From contig NZ_JAUTAG010000001.1 in NCBI RefSeq assembly GCF_030818255.1, positions 2,294,001-2,358,000 on the forward strand: a stretch of DNA of 64,000 nucleotides, given 5' to 3'. The position numbers and the translations under genes are program-made. Of this stretch, positions 28,157 through 36,619 are shown one piece after another. The notes below the pieces were generated by a model that was given only the letters and a program-made list of their open reading frames with translations, did not search any database and was not told the DNA's origin. This DNA is from Microbacterium sp. SORGH_AS_0969. GTDB taxonomy: Bacteria; Actinomycetota; Actinomycetes; Actinomycetales; Microbacteriaceae. Numbering within the stretch: the stretch's first letter is position 1; each line of letters opens with the position of its first letter.

Positions 28157-28994
28157 GGTGCCCGTCACCGCGCGCATCGCCGCGGTGCGCAACTCCCTGC
28201 AGCCGAGCGAGCGCCGCGTCGCCGACTTGATCGTCGACGATCCGGATGCCGTCATCGAGCTCACCGCGCAGCAGATCGCCGACCGCGTGGGCGTGGGACG
28301 CTCCTCGGTCGTCCGCGCGTGCCAGACCTTCGGATACCGCGGGTACCCGCAACTCCGCGTAGCGCTCGCCGCCGAGCGGGGGCGACGGACGGTGGCCCCG
28401 GCCACGGCGGACGGGCCGCTCGGCGGCATCCGTGCCGCGATCGATCGCATCGCCGACGACCTGCGGGCGGTCACGAGTCTGCTGGACGCCGAGGGGGTCA
28501 CCGAGGCCGTCGCCGCGGTCGTCGCCGCCCGGCGACTGCTGGTGGTGGCCAGCGGTCTCTCGGCACCGGTCGCGACCGACCTCGCGATGCGTCTGACCGC
28601 GGTGGGCCGACCGGCCGAGACCGTGGGCGACCCGATCGGGCAGCAGATCGCGGCCCGGCACCTCGATCCCGAGGACGTCTGCGTCGTGATCAGCGGCTCG
28701 GGGGCGAACGAGGCGAGCCTGCGCGCGGCGTCCGCCGCGCGCGCCGCGGGGGCGCGGGTGATCGCCCTGACCTCGTTCTCGGCCTCGCCGCTGACCGAGC
28801 GCGCCGACCTCTCGCTCGTTCTCGCCTCGGGCGGCACGTTCCGCGACGAGCTCGAGCACACCTCCCGGATTGCGCACGCGGTGTTCGCCGAGGCGTTCGT
28901 CGACGCGGTGGCCGCCGCGCGCGCCGACGACGCCGCGCTCGCCCGCTCCCGCGTGCTCGAGATCCTCTCCGACAACCTCGGCGACGCGGGCTGA
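28146..28994 (+). CDS. MurR/RpiR-family transcriptional regulator
   Basis: 282 residues from a GTG inside the previous gene. The N-terminal HTH_6 domain (ARIAAVRNSLQPSERRVADLI ... VGVGRSSVVRACQTFGYRGYPQLR) is followed by a SIS phosphosugar-binding domain (about 100-240; VCVVISGSGANEASLRAASAA). RpiR proteins respond to sugar phosphates or similar phosphorylated ligands, which fits an operon with a HAD phosphatase and a PhnD-type importer. It probably controls the operon through the tandem palindromes at 24005-24051. Confidence 0.9.
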   Translation: MSAEVPVTARIAAVRNSLQPSERRVADLIVDDPDAVIELTAQQIADRVGVGRSSVVRACQTFGYRGYPQLRVALAAERGRRTVAPATADGPLGGIRAAIDRIADDLRAVTSLLDAEGVTEAVAAVVAARRLLVVASGLSAPVATDLAMRLTAVGRPAETVGDPIGQQIAARHLDPEDVCVVISGSGANEASLRAASAARAAGARVIALTSFSASPLTERADLSLVLASGGTFRDELEHTSRIAHAVFAEAFVDAVAAARADDAALARSRVLEILSDNLGDAG

Positions 28995-29028
28995 CGTTCC
29001 CCGGGGCGCCGGCCCGTGGCATCCTGTG

Positions 29029-29549
29029 CCGTCGCGCGGAGTGTGGGGTCGACACGCCGGTTCGGGATGCCGGGGTTCCGGCGTGTCGGGGGCGAACTCC
29101 GCCTGACGGCTCGAAACGGCGGCGTCGGAGCGGTCGGGGCGTGGGCCGGTGGCATCCTGTGCCGTCGTGCGGAGTGTGGGGTCGACACGCCGTCCGGGAT
29201 GCCGGGGTTCCGGTGTGTCGGGGGCGAACTCCGCCTGACGGCTCGAAACGGCGGCGTCGGAGCGGTCGGGGCGTGGGCCGGTGGCATCCTGTGCCGTCGT
29301 GCGGAGTGTGGGGTCGACACGCCGTCCGGGATGCCGGGGTTCCGGTGTGTCGGGGGCGAACTCCGCCTGACGGCTCGAAACGGCGGCGTCGGGGCGGTCC
29401 GGGCATCGGCCCGTAGCATCCTGTGCCGTCGTGCGGAGGTCATGGCCGACACGCCGTCCGGGATGCCGGGATCCCGGCGTGTCCGCAACGAACTCCGCCT
29501 GACGGCCCGGCCCCGGGCCTGACGCCCCGGCCCGGACTCCGCCCGACGG
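29029..29549. repeat. Family 1 tandem array: four full copies with a 132-bp period
   Basis: Copies lie at 29029-29109, 29162-29241, 29294-29373 and 29426-29505, spaced 133, 132 and 132 bases apart. Spacers are nearly identical between the first three (GGCTCGAAACGGCGGCGTC), so the whole 132-bp unit was duplicated. A right-arm fragment follows near 29533. The array lies between the convergent ends of the RpiR and PucR genes. No gene is seen in 28995-29590. Confidence 0.92.
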
Positions 29550-29590
29550 TCCGCCCCTCCTCCGCCGGCCCGGTGCCCGCCGGCCCGGCC

Positions 29591-31120
29591 CTACTCCGCC
29601 AACCGCAGCGCGGCCCACAGCTCCGCGCGGGCCGAGAACGACGACAGGTCGCGGCCCAGCACCCGTTCGGCCTGGGCGATCCGCGCGCGCACGGTGTGGC
29701 GATGGATGCCGAGCGCCTGGGCCGTCGCCTCGTGCGAGCAGTCGTGCGCGAGCCAGGAGTCGAGCGTCTCGAGCAGCGCCGATCCCTGCTCGGCGTCGTA
29801 GTGCTGGAGGGGGGCGAGTGCCCCGGCGGCGACGGTGCGGGCGGCCTCCGAACCGAGGGCCGCGAGCAGACCCGCGCGCGCGGTGTCGGTGAAGTCGGCG
29901 ACACCCGGCGTCGCGGTCCGGTCGCGGGCGGTGCGGGCCTGCGTCACGGCGCGCGAGAATCCGTCGTATCCGCTCGGGACGGAGCAGCCGACGACGGTCT
30001 CGAAGCGGTCGGCGATCTCGGCGAGAAGGCCCGTCGCCCCCGCGGGGACCACGATGACGAGCCCGTCGTCGCCGCGCCCGAAGAAGAGCTCGCCGCGGCG
30101 CTCGTGCGCGCGCATCTCGAGCCACTCCGTCATCGCTGTCGAGCGCGATAATGCCGCCGGGGTGAGCCCGACCACGACGGGGGCCGTGGGCAGCGGCCCG
30201 AAGAGGTCGCGGGCGGCGCGGCGCGCGAGCCCGGGGTCGTCGCTCCCGAGCGCCTGGACGAGCCCGGCGCGGAAGGTGCCGATCGCCCGGCCCAGGCCGT
30301 CCTGCTGCTCGAGCGCGAGGGCCGCCATCGCGACGACCGCGGTCACGACGCTGCGCGCCTCGTGGTCGAGGTCGTCCGCGGCGATCGCGAGAGCCCCGCG
30401 CAGGTTCCCCCCGCGTCCCAGCGTCTGGACGCTGACCGAGACGTCGTCGACCCGCAGCGTCGAGGCCGCGCGGGTACCGCGGCGGAGCATCGTCTCGACC
30501 TCGGCCGCGACGCCCTCGACAACCGAGTCGGCGAGCGAGCCCGACGGGTGCGCGGTGCGCAGGGCCCCCGCGGCGTCGAAGAGCCCGACCCAGCAGTCGA
30601 GCTGCCGCGAGAGCTCGGCGAGGGTGGCCGAGAGCCCGTCGGGGCGGAGCGCGGCGAGAGAGACCGCACGCTGGGCGGCGAGCGACCAGCTGCGGCGGGC
30701 GTAGGCGTCGGCCGCGATCGCCTCGGCGCCGGCACGGGCCACCGCGATGAAGGGCGTGCGGTAGGGCACCTCGAACAGGGGCATCCCCGCCGCCAAACAG
30801 GCGTCGGTCAGGCCGGACGGGATGCCGTCGCGCACGACCTCCGTGCCGAAGCCGAGGGCGCGCACGCCCCGCGCCCGCAGGCGCCCCACGTAGGCGGCGT
30901 AGTCGTCGTCGGAGGCGAACTGCGTCCCGGTCGTCAGGAGGACGAGACCCTCGCTGAGGAACGGCGTCGGATCGGCGAGGTCGCTCGAGTGCACCCACCG
31001 CACCGGGTGATCGACGCTCCCGGCGGGGAGCGCCGACTCGTCCACGGCGAGACGCAGGTGCAGATCGCCGCGCGCGAGGAGGGCGCGCAGGCTCGGCGGC
31101 GAGACGGCGGAGTCGGGCAT
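29591..31120 (-). CDS. PucR-family transcriptional regulator
   Basis: 509 residues. N-terminal PucR ligand domain (about 1-130; VHSSDLADPTPFLSEGLVLLTTG), a middle GGDEF-like region and a C-terminal PucR helix-turn-helix (SHEATAQALGIHRHTVRARIAQAERVLG). PucR proteins activate purine, allantoin or amine catabolism; relatives control GABA aminotransferase genes. It is divergent from gabT with 92 bases between the starts. The inverted repeat CCTGTAC/GTACAGG there may be its binding site. Confidence 0.88.
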   Translation of the reverse strand: MPDSAVSPPSLRALLARGDLHLRLAVDESALPAGSVDHPVRWVHSSDLADPTPFLSEGLVLLTTGTQFASDDDYAAYVGRLRARGVRALGFGTEVVRDGIPSGLTDACLAAGMPLFEVPYRTPFIAVARAGAEAIAADAYARRSWSLAAQRAVSLAALRPDGLSATLAELSRQLDCWVGLFDAAGALRTAHPSGSLADSVVEGVAAEVETMLRRGTRAASTLRVDDVSVSVQTLGRGGNLRGALAIAADDLDHEARSVVTAVVAMAALALEQQDGLGRAIGTFRAGLVQALGSDDPGLARRAARDLFGPLPTAPVVVGLTPAALSRSTAMTEWLEMRAHERRGELFFGRGDDGLVIVVPAGATGLLAEIADRFETVVGCSVPSGYDGFSRAVTQARTARDRTATPGVADFTDTARAGLLAALGSEAARTVAAGALAPLQHYDAEQGSALLETLDSWLAHDCSHEATAQALGIHRHTVRARIAQAERVLGRDLSSFSARAELWAALRLAE

Positions 31121-31127
31121 CGATGCT

Positions 31128-31168
31128 CCTGTACGAGACGTATATGGCAGTGCGAGTGACTGTACAGG
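31128..31168. promoter_or_regulatory. Inverted repeat between the PucR and gabT genes
   Basis: CCTGTAC (31128-31134) and GTACAGG (31162-31168) are perfect complements 27 bases apart, a likely paired binding site for PucR. A possible leaderless -10 box TAGCAT (31200-31205) lies seven bases before the gabT ATG. Confidence 0.45.
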
Positions 31169-31212
31169 GGGGAGAGTGCACCGCGTTGCGCGGCGTCCGT
31201 AGCATCGCCGCC

Positions 31213-32562
31213 ATGAGCCTCGACACCCTCCCCACCGTCGGCGGTCCCTCGCTCGCCCAGGAGCGCCGCCTCGTCACCGCCATCCCCGGCCCCCGCTCGC
31301 AGGAGCTGCTCGACCGCAAGGCCGCCGCCGTGGCATCCGGGGTCGGGCACACCGTGCCCATCCACGCCGTCGCCGCGGGTGGGGGAGTGGTCGTCGACGC
31401 CGACGGCAACTCGCTGATCGACCTCGGCTCGGGCATCGCGGTCACGAGCGTCGGCAACGCGCACCCCGCCGTCGTGAAGGCCGTCCAGGACCAGGTCGCC
31501 GCCTTCACCCACACGTGCTTCATGGTCTCGCCCTACGACTCGTACGTCGCGGTCGCCGAGGCGCTCAACCGTCTCACCCCCGGTGACCACGCCAAGAAGA
31601 GCGCGCTGTTCAACTCGGGTGCCGAGGCCGTCGAGAACGCCGTGAAGATCGCGCGCAAGCACACCGGTCGTCAGGCCGTCGTCGCCTTCGACCACGCGTA
31701 CCACGGCCGCACCAACCTCACGATGGCGCTGACCGCCAAGAACATGCCGTACAAGAGCGGCTTCGGCCCCTTCGCCGCCGAGGTGTACCGCGCGCCGCTG
31801 TCGTACCCCTTCCGCGACGGTCTCTCCGGCCCCGAGGCCGCCGCCAAGGCCATCAGCCTCATCGAGAAGCAGGTCGGCGCCGAGAACCTCGCCGCCGTCA
31901 TCATCGAGCCCATCCAGGGCGAGGGCGGCTTCATCGTCCCGGCCGACGGGTTCCTCAATGCGATCGTCGACTGGTGCCGCGACAACGGCGTCGTCTTCAT
32001 CGCCGACGAGGTCCAGTCGGGCTTCGCCCGCACGGGCGCGATGTTCGCCTCCGAGCTGTTCGGCATCGTCCCCGACCTCGTGACGACCGCCAAGGGCATC
32101 GCGGGCGGCCTTCCCCTCGCCGCCGTCACCGGCCGCGCCGAGATCATGGACGCCACCCACACGGGCGGACTCGGAGGAACCTACGGCGGCAACCCGATCG
32201 CGTGCGCCGCGGCTCTGGCATCCATCGACGCCTTCGAGAACGAGGGGCTCATCGAGCGCGCCCGGGAGATCGGCACCCTGCTCAAGGCACGCCTGCACGA
32301 CCTGCAGGCGAAGGACCCGCGTGTCGGGGATGTCCGTGGGCACGGCGCGATGATCGCGGCCGAGTTCGTCGACCCGGCGACCGGCGCGCCCGACGCTGCG
32401 CTCACCGCGGCCGTGGCCAAGGCCGCGATCGCCGAGGGCGTCATCGTGCTCACGTGCGGGACTTACGGAAACGTCATCCGTTTCCTCCCGCCGCTGTCGA
32501 TCGGCGACGATCTGCTGAACGAGGGTCTCGACATCGTCGAGGCCGCCCTGGCCCGCAACTGA
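31213..32562 (+). CDS. gabT: 4-aminobutyrate aminotransferase
   Basis: 449 residues, a class III PLP aminotransferase. The cofactor lysine is Lys294 in VTTAKGIAGGLPLAAVTGR; FIADEVQSGFARTG holds the PLP-binding Asp. It transfers the amino group of GABA to 2-oxoglutarate to give succinate semialdehyde. It starts a catabolic cluster with putrescine oxidase, a permease and succinate-semialdehyde dehydrogenase. Confidence 0.94.
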   Translation: MSLDTLPTVGGPSLAQERRLVTAIPGPRSQELLDRKAAAVASGVGHTVPIHAVAAGGGVVVDADGNSLIDLGSGIAVTSVGNAHPAVVKAVQDQVAAFTHTCFMVSPYDSYVAVAEALNRLTPGDHAKKSALFNSGAEAVENAVKIARKHTGRQAVVAFDHAYHGRTNLTMALTAKNMPYKSGFGPFAAEVYRAPLSYPFRDGLSGPEAAAKAISLIEKQVGAENLAAVIIEPIQGEGGFIVPADGFLNAIVDWCRDNGVVFIADEVQSGFARTGAMFASELFGIVPDLVTTAKGIAGGLPLAAVTGRAEIMDATHTGGLGGTYGGNPIACAAALASIDAFENEGLIERAREIGTLLKARLHDLQAKDPRVGDVRGHGAMIAAEFVDPATGAPDAALTAAVAKAAIAEGVIVLTCGTYGNVIRFLPPLSIGDDLLNEGLDIVEAALARN

Positions 32563-32673
32563 CGAACGTCCCGGCGGCGGCGTCGACCCGACTCCGCCGC
32601 CGCCGGGGCCGGCGGGGCGTTCCGCCAGCCGTCGGCGCAACACACAGACGTGAACGAGAAGAGAGAAGAGCTC

Positions 32674-34134
32674 ATGGACGAGATCACCCGTGACGTGGTC
32701 GTCATCGGAGCCGGCGCCGCCGGCCTGACCGCCGCGAACGACCTGCGCAAGGCCGGCCTCTCGGTCGCTGTCCTCGAAGCACGTGACCGCGTGGGCGGGC
32801 GCCTGTGGACCGACGTGATCGACGGCGCGATGCTCGAGCTGGGCGGCCAGTGGGTCTCGCCCGATCAGACGGCGCTCATCGACACGGTCGCCGACCTCGG
32901 CCTCGAGACCTACAGCCGCTACCGCGACGGCGACAGCGTCTACGTGGGTCCGGACGGCGTGGCCAAGCGCTTCACGGGCGAGATGTTCCCCGTCGCTCCC
33001 GAGACCGAGCGCGTCATCGACGAGATCACCGCCCGCCTGGACGCCATGGTCGCCGAGATCGACCCGGACCGTCCGTGGGCGCACCCGAAGGCCGCCGAGT
33101 GGGACAAGATCTCGTGGGACGCGTGGCTCCGCGAGCAGACCGACGACGACGAAGCGGTGCGCAACCTCGCGTTCGCGACGGGCTCGGCGATGCTGACCAA
33201 GCCCACGCACACCTTCTCGCTCCTGCAGTCGCTGTTGATGGCTTCGTCGGCGGGCTCGTACTCGCACCTCGTCGACGCCGACTTCATCCTCGACAAGCGC
33301 GTCACGGGCGGCCTCCAGCAGGTGCCCGAGCTGCTCGCCGAGCGCCTCGGCGACGACGTCTTCCTGAACCAGCCGGTGCGCCGGCTCATCTGGGGCGCCG
33401 AGACCACGACGCCGGAGCGCGCCGCGGACACGGCGACCGGTCGGCGCGTCGACGACCTTCGCGCCCTGACCGCGCGCGTCGAAGCGGCGAAGTCCTCATC
33501 CGCCGGCGTCACGGCGATCGCCGACGGGATCACCGTCCGTGCGCGCTTCGCCGTCCTGGCGCTCGCCCCCGTCCTGTACTCGCGCATCTCGTTCGAGCCC
33601 CCGCTCCCGCGTCTGCAGCACCAGATGCACCAGCACATCTCGATGGGCTTCGTCATCAAGGTGCACGCGGTCTACGAGACGCCGTTCTGGCGCGACAAGG
33701 GCCTGTCCGGCACCGCCTTCAGCCCCTATGAGCTGTCGCACGAGGCGTACGACAACACCAATCACGGCGACGAGCGCGGCACCCTCGTGGGCTTCGTGTC
33801 CGACCAGAACGCCGACGACCTCTTCCGTCTGAGCGCCGAGGAGCGCAAGGAGAAGATCCTCGAGTCGCTCTCGCACTACTACGGGCCCGAGGCCAAGAAC
33901 CCGATCGTCTACTACGAGAGCGACTGGGGCACCGAGGAGTGGACCCGCGGTGCGTACGCCGCGAGCTTCGACATGGGCGGCCTCCACCGGTACGGCGCCG
34001 ACCTGCGCGAGCCCGTCGGCCCGATCCACCTCGCCTGCAGCGACATGGCCGGAGCCGGTTACCAGCACGTCGACGGCGCGATCCGCCAGGGACACCGCGC
34101 CGCCGACGAGATCCTCGACCGAGCACGCGGATGA
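32674..34134 (+). CDS. puo: Flavin monoamine oxidase, probably putrescine oxidase
   Basis: 486 residues. The FAD dinucleotide fold VVIGAGAAGLTAANDL is at residues 8-23, with ARDRVGGRLWT and GGQWVSP next, and the C-terminal FAD segment ACSDMAGAGYQHVDGAIRQG. The sequence matches actinobacterial putrescine oxidases, which oxidise putrescine to 4-aminobutanal with H2O2 and ammonia. I chose the ATG at 32674, which follows GAGAAGAG; an in-frame GTG at 32650 has no such site. The product would be oxidised to GABA and used by GabT/GabD in the same cluster. Substrate is inferred from context and similarity. Confidence 0.85.
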   Translation: MDEITRDVVVIGAGAAGLTAANDLRKAGLSVAVLEARDRVGGRLWTDVIDGAMLELGGQWVSPDQTALIDTVADLGLETYSRYRDGDSVYVGPDGVAKRFTGEMFPVAPETERVIDEITARLDAMVAEIDPDRPWAHPKAAEWDKISWDAWLREQTDDDEAVRNLAFATGSAMLTKPTHTFSLLQSLLMASSAGSYSHLVDADFILDKRVTGGLQQVPELLAERLGDDVFLNQPVRRLIWGAETTTPERAADTATGRRVDDLRALTARVEAAKSSSAGVTAIADGITVRARFAVLALAPVLYSRISFEPPLPRLQHQMHQHISMGFVIKVHAVYETPFWRDKGLSGTAFSPYELSHEAYDNTNHGDERGTLVGFVSDQNADDLFRLSAEERKEKILESLSHYYGPEAKNPIVYYESDWGTEEWTRGAYAASFDMGGLHRYGADLREPVGPIHLACSDMAGAGYQHVDGAIRQGHRAADEILDRARG

Positions 34135-35030
34135 GCGCCGCGGTCGTCGTCGGGTACACCGCGACCGATACCGGGGCCGACGCTCTCGCCCTCGGCATCC
34201 GCCTCGCCCGCGCGATCGGGGCACCGCTCGAGATCGCGCTGGTCCTGCCCGGCGACGCCCGCAGCGTCATCACCCCGCCGGACGCGGCCTACACCCGCCA
34301 CATCCGCGAGCAGGCCGAGAGCTGGCTGAACGACGCGGCGCGTCGGATTCCGGATGCCGTGCCCCACCGCACCCGCATCCGTCACGCCGACTCTTTCGCC
34401 GAGGGTCTCGTGGCCTTCGCCGACGAGATCGGTGCGGGCTACATCGTGGTCGGTGCCGCGAACGGGGGACTCCGCGGCCGCCACCGTCTCGGGACCGTCG
34501 CGTCGGAGCTGCTGCACTCCTCCGACGTCCCCGTCGTCCTTGCTCCCGAGGGGTCTCGCCTCATCGACCCGGCGCTCGGCATCAGCCGGGTCACCGCCGC
34601 GATCGGCAGCCGACCCGGAGCCGACGTGCTGCGCGACGAGAGCGTGCAGCTCGCGGCAGCGGCATCCGTTCCCCTCCGTCTTCTCTCGCTCGTGACCGTC
34701 GATCTGCCCGCGGGGCTCGAGACGGGCGCGATCCGCATCGCGGGTGCCGCGCACTCCGAGGAGGTGCTGGCGCAGGCTCGCGCCGAGCTGCCCGCCGACA
34801 TCGCGGTCGAGGCGACCGTCGCCGACGGCGACAGCATCGAAGAGGCGGTGCGCGATCTCGCGTGGGATCCCGCCGAGCTCGCGATCGTCGGCTCCAGCCG
34901 GCTCGCCCAGCCGCGACGCCTCTTCCTCGGCTCGACCGCGGCGAAGATGCTGCACGAACTCCCCGTTCCTCTCGTCGTCGTGCCACGAAGCCGTGCCGAC
35001 GTTCCCGTCCAGGAAGGACCGCGGCCATGA
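34131..35030 (+). CDS. Tandem universal stress protein
   Basis: 299 residues with two UspA domains. The first has GYIVVGAANGGLRGRHRLGTVASELLHSSDVPVVLAP, an ATP-binding pattern; the second ends LAIVGSSRLAQPRRLFLGSTAAKMLHELPVPLVVVP. It overlaps both the oxidase and the permease gene, so it is co-translated with polyamine catabolism. USP genes next to permeases sometimes regulate transport; that is inference. Confidence 0.88.
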   Translation: MSAAVVVGYTATDTGADALALGIRLARAIGAPLEIALVLPGDARSVITPPDAAYTRHIREQAESWLNDAARRIPDAVPHRTRIRHADSFAEGLVAFADEIGAGYIVVGAANGGLRGRHRLGTVASELLHSSDVPVVLAPEGSRLIDPALGISRVTAAIGSRPGADVLRDESVQLAAAASVPLRLLSLVTVDLPAGLETGAIRIAGAAHSEEVLAQARAELPADIAVEATVADGDSIEEAVRDLAWDPAELAIVGSSRLAQPRRLFLGSTAAKMLHELPVPLVVVPRSRADVPVQEGPRP

Positions 35031-36583
35031 CCGCACCCGCACCCGCCACCGGCAGTGAGGCCGGCGGTCTGTCGAAGAAGGGCCTGAGCGCCGGCACGAT
35101 CGGCCTCATCGGCGCCGTCGTCATCGGCATCTCGTGCATCGCTCCCGCGTACACGTTCACCGCCGCGATCGGTCCGACCGTGGGTGCGGTGGGCGTCCAG
35201 GTGCCGGCGATCATCCTCGTCGGCTTCATCCCGATGCTGCTCGTCGCCTTCGGCTACCGGGAGCTGAACAACCGGATGCCGGACTCCGGCACGTCCTTCA
35301 CCTGGGCCTCGCGGGCCTTCGGGCCGTGGATCGGCTGGATGGCGGGATGGGGACTGATCGCCGCCACGATCATCGTGCTGTCGAACCTCGCGGGCATCGC
35401 CGTCGACTTCCTGTTCCTGCTGATCTCTCAACTCACCGGTCAGCCCGGCATCGCCGACCTCGCCTCGAACCTCGGCATCAACATCGTCGTGTGCCTGCTG
35501 TTCGTGCTCGGAGCCACCGTGGTGTCGTACCGCGACATGCAGACCACGCAGAAGCTGCAGTACGTCCTCGTGACCTTCCAGGTCCTCGTGCTCGTCGTCT
35601 TCGCGGTGGTGGCGATCACCCACGCGGTGCAGGGCAACGCCTTCGACGCCACGCCGTTCTCGTGGGAGTGGTTCAACCCGTTCGCGGTGTCGTCGTTCAG
35701 CGCTTTCGCGGCCGGGGTGTCGCTGTCGATCTTCATCTTCTGGGGGTGGGACGTGACGCTCACCATGAACGAGGAGACGAAGGACCCCGAGAAGACGCCC
35801 GGCCGCGCGGCCACCATCACCGTCATCACGATCGTCTCGCTGTACCTGCTGCTCGCGGTGTCGATGATCATGTTCGCCGGGATCGGCGACGGGGAGTTCG
35901 GACTCGGCAACCCCGACATCCAGGACAACGCCTTCTTCGCGCTCGCCGGCCCCATCCTGGGTCCCTTCGCGGCGTTCGTGTCGCTCGCGGTGCTGACCAG
36001 CTCGGCATCCTCGCTGCAGTCCACCTTCGTCGGCCCGGCCCGCACGCTCCTCGCGATGGGGCACTACGGCGCCCTGCCGGAGCGGTTCGCGAAGGTCAGC
36101 CCCCGCTTCTTCACGCCGGGATACGCCACGATCGTCTCGGCGGTCGTCGCCGCCGGGTTCTACGCCGTCATGCGGGTGGTCAGCGTCAACGTGCTCAGCG
36201 ACACGATCCTCACGCTCGGCATCATGATCTGCTTCTACTACGGGCTCACCGCGTTCGCGTGCGTCTGGTACTTCCGCAAGCAATGGTTCGACTCGGTGCG
36301 CAACGTCTTCTTCACGCTGCTGTTCCCGCTCGTGGGCGGGGTGATCCTCGCGGTCATCTTCGTCACCACGCTGATCGACAGCATGAACCCCGAGTACGGC
36401 AGCGGTTCCGAGATCGGCGGCGTGGGACTCGTCTTCATCCTCGGAATGACCATCATCCTGCTGGGAGTGGCGATCATGGTCTGGCAGCATGTGCGCCGCC
36501 CGGCCTTCTTCCGGGGCGAGACCCTCTCGATCGACGCTCCGGCCAGCGCTCGCCGCGGTCGCCGCGCCGCCGCACGACCCTGA
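35027..36583 (+). CDS. APC-family amino acid/polyamine permease
   Basis: 518 residues with 12 predicted membrane segments. The first helix region IGAVVIGISCIAPAYTFTAAIG and the loop GYRELNNRMPDSGTSFTWASRAFGPWIGW are typical of APC transporters. It overlaps the stress protein gene. In this cluster it most likely imports putrescine or GABA, but the specificity cannot be read from the sequence. Confidence 0.88.
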   Translation: MTAPAPATGSEAGGLSKKGLSAGTIGLIGAVVIGISCIAPAYTFTAAIGPTVGAVGVQVPAIILVGFIPMLLVAFGYRELNNRMPDSGTSFTWASRAFGPWIGWMAGWGLIAATIIVLSNLAGIAVDFLFLLISQLTGQPGIADLASNLGINIVVCLLFVLGATVVSYRDMQTTQKLQYVLVTFQVLVLVVFAVVAITHAVQGNAFDATPFSWEWFNPFAVSSFSAFAAGVSLSIFIFWGWDVTLTMNEETKDPEKTPGRAATITVITIVSLYLLLAVSMIMFAGIGDGEFGLGNPDIQDNAFFALAGPILGPFAAFVSLAVLTSSASSLQSTFVGPARTLLAMGHYGALPERFAKVSPRFFTPGYATIVSAVVAAGFYAVMRVVSVNVLSDTILTLGIMICFYYGLTAFACVWYFRKQWFDSVRNVFFTLLFPLVGGVILAVIFVTTLIDSMNPEYGSGSEIGGVGLVFILGMTIILLGVAIMVWQHVRRPAFFRGETLSIDAPASARRGRRAAARP

Positions 36584-36619
36584 CCGACCACCCACCACGA
36601 CAGAAACGGACCGACACCC

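Noticed and set aside
29029..29549. Regularly spaced repeats that might be a CRISPR array
   Set aside because: Repeats are 80 bp and nested palindromes, and the spacers are themselves nearly identical. No cas genes are present.
12244..29549. Family 1 elements as insertion sequences
   Set aside because: No transposase is seen, the elements are only 80 bp, and no target duplications are evident. They fit REP or MITE-like repeats better.
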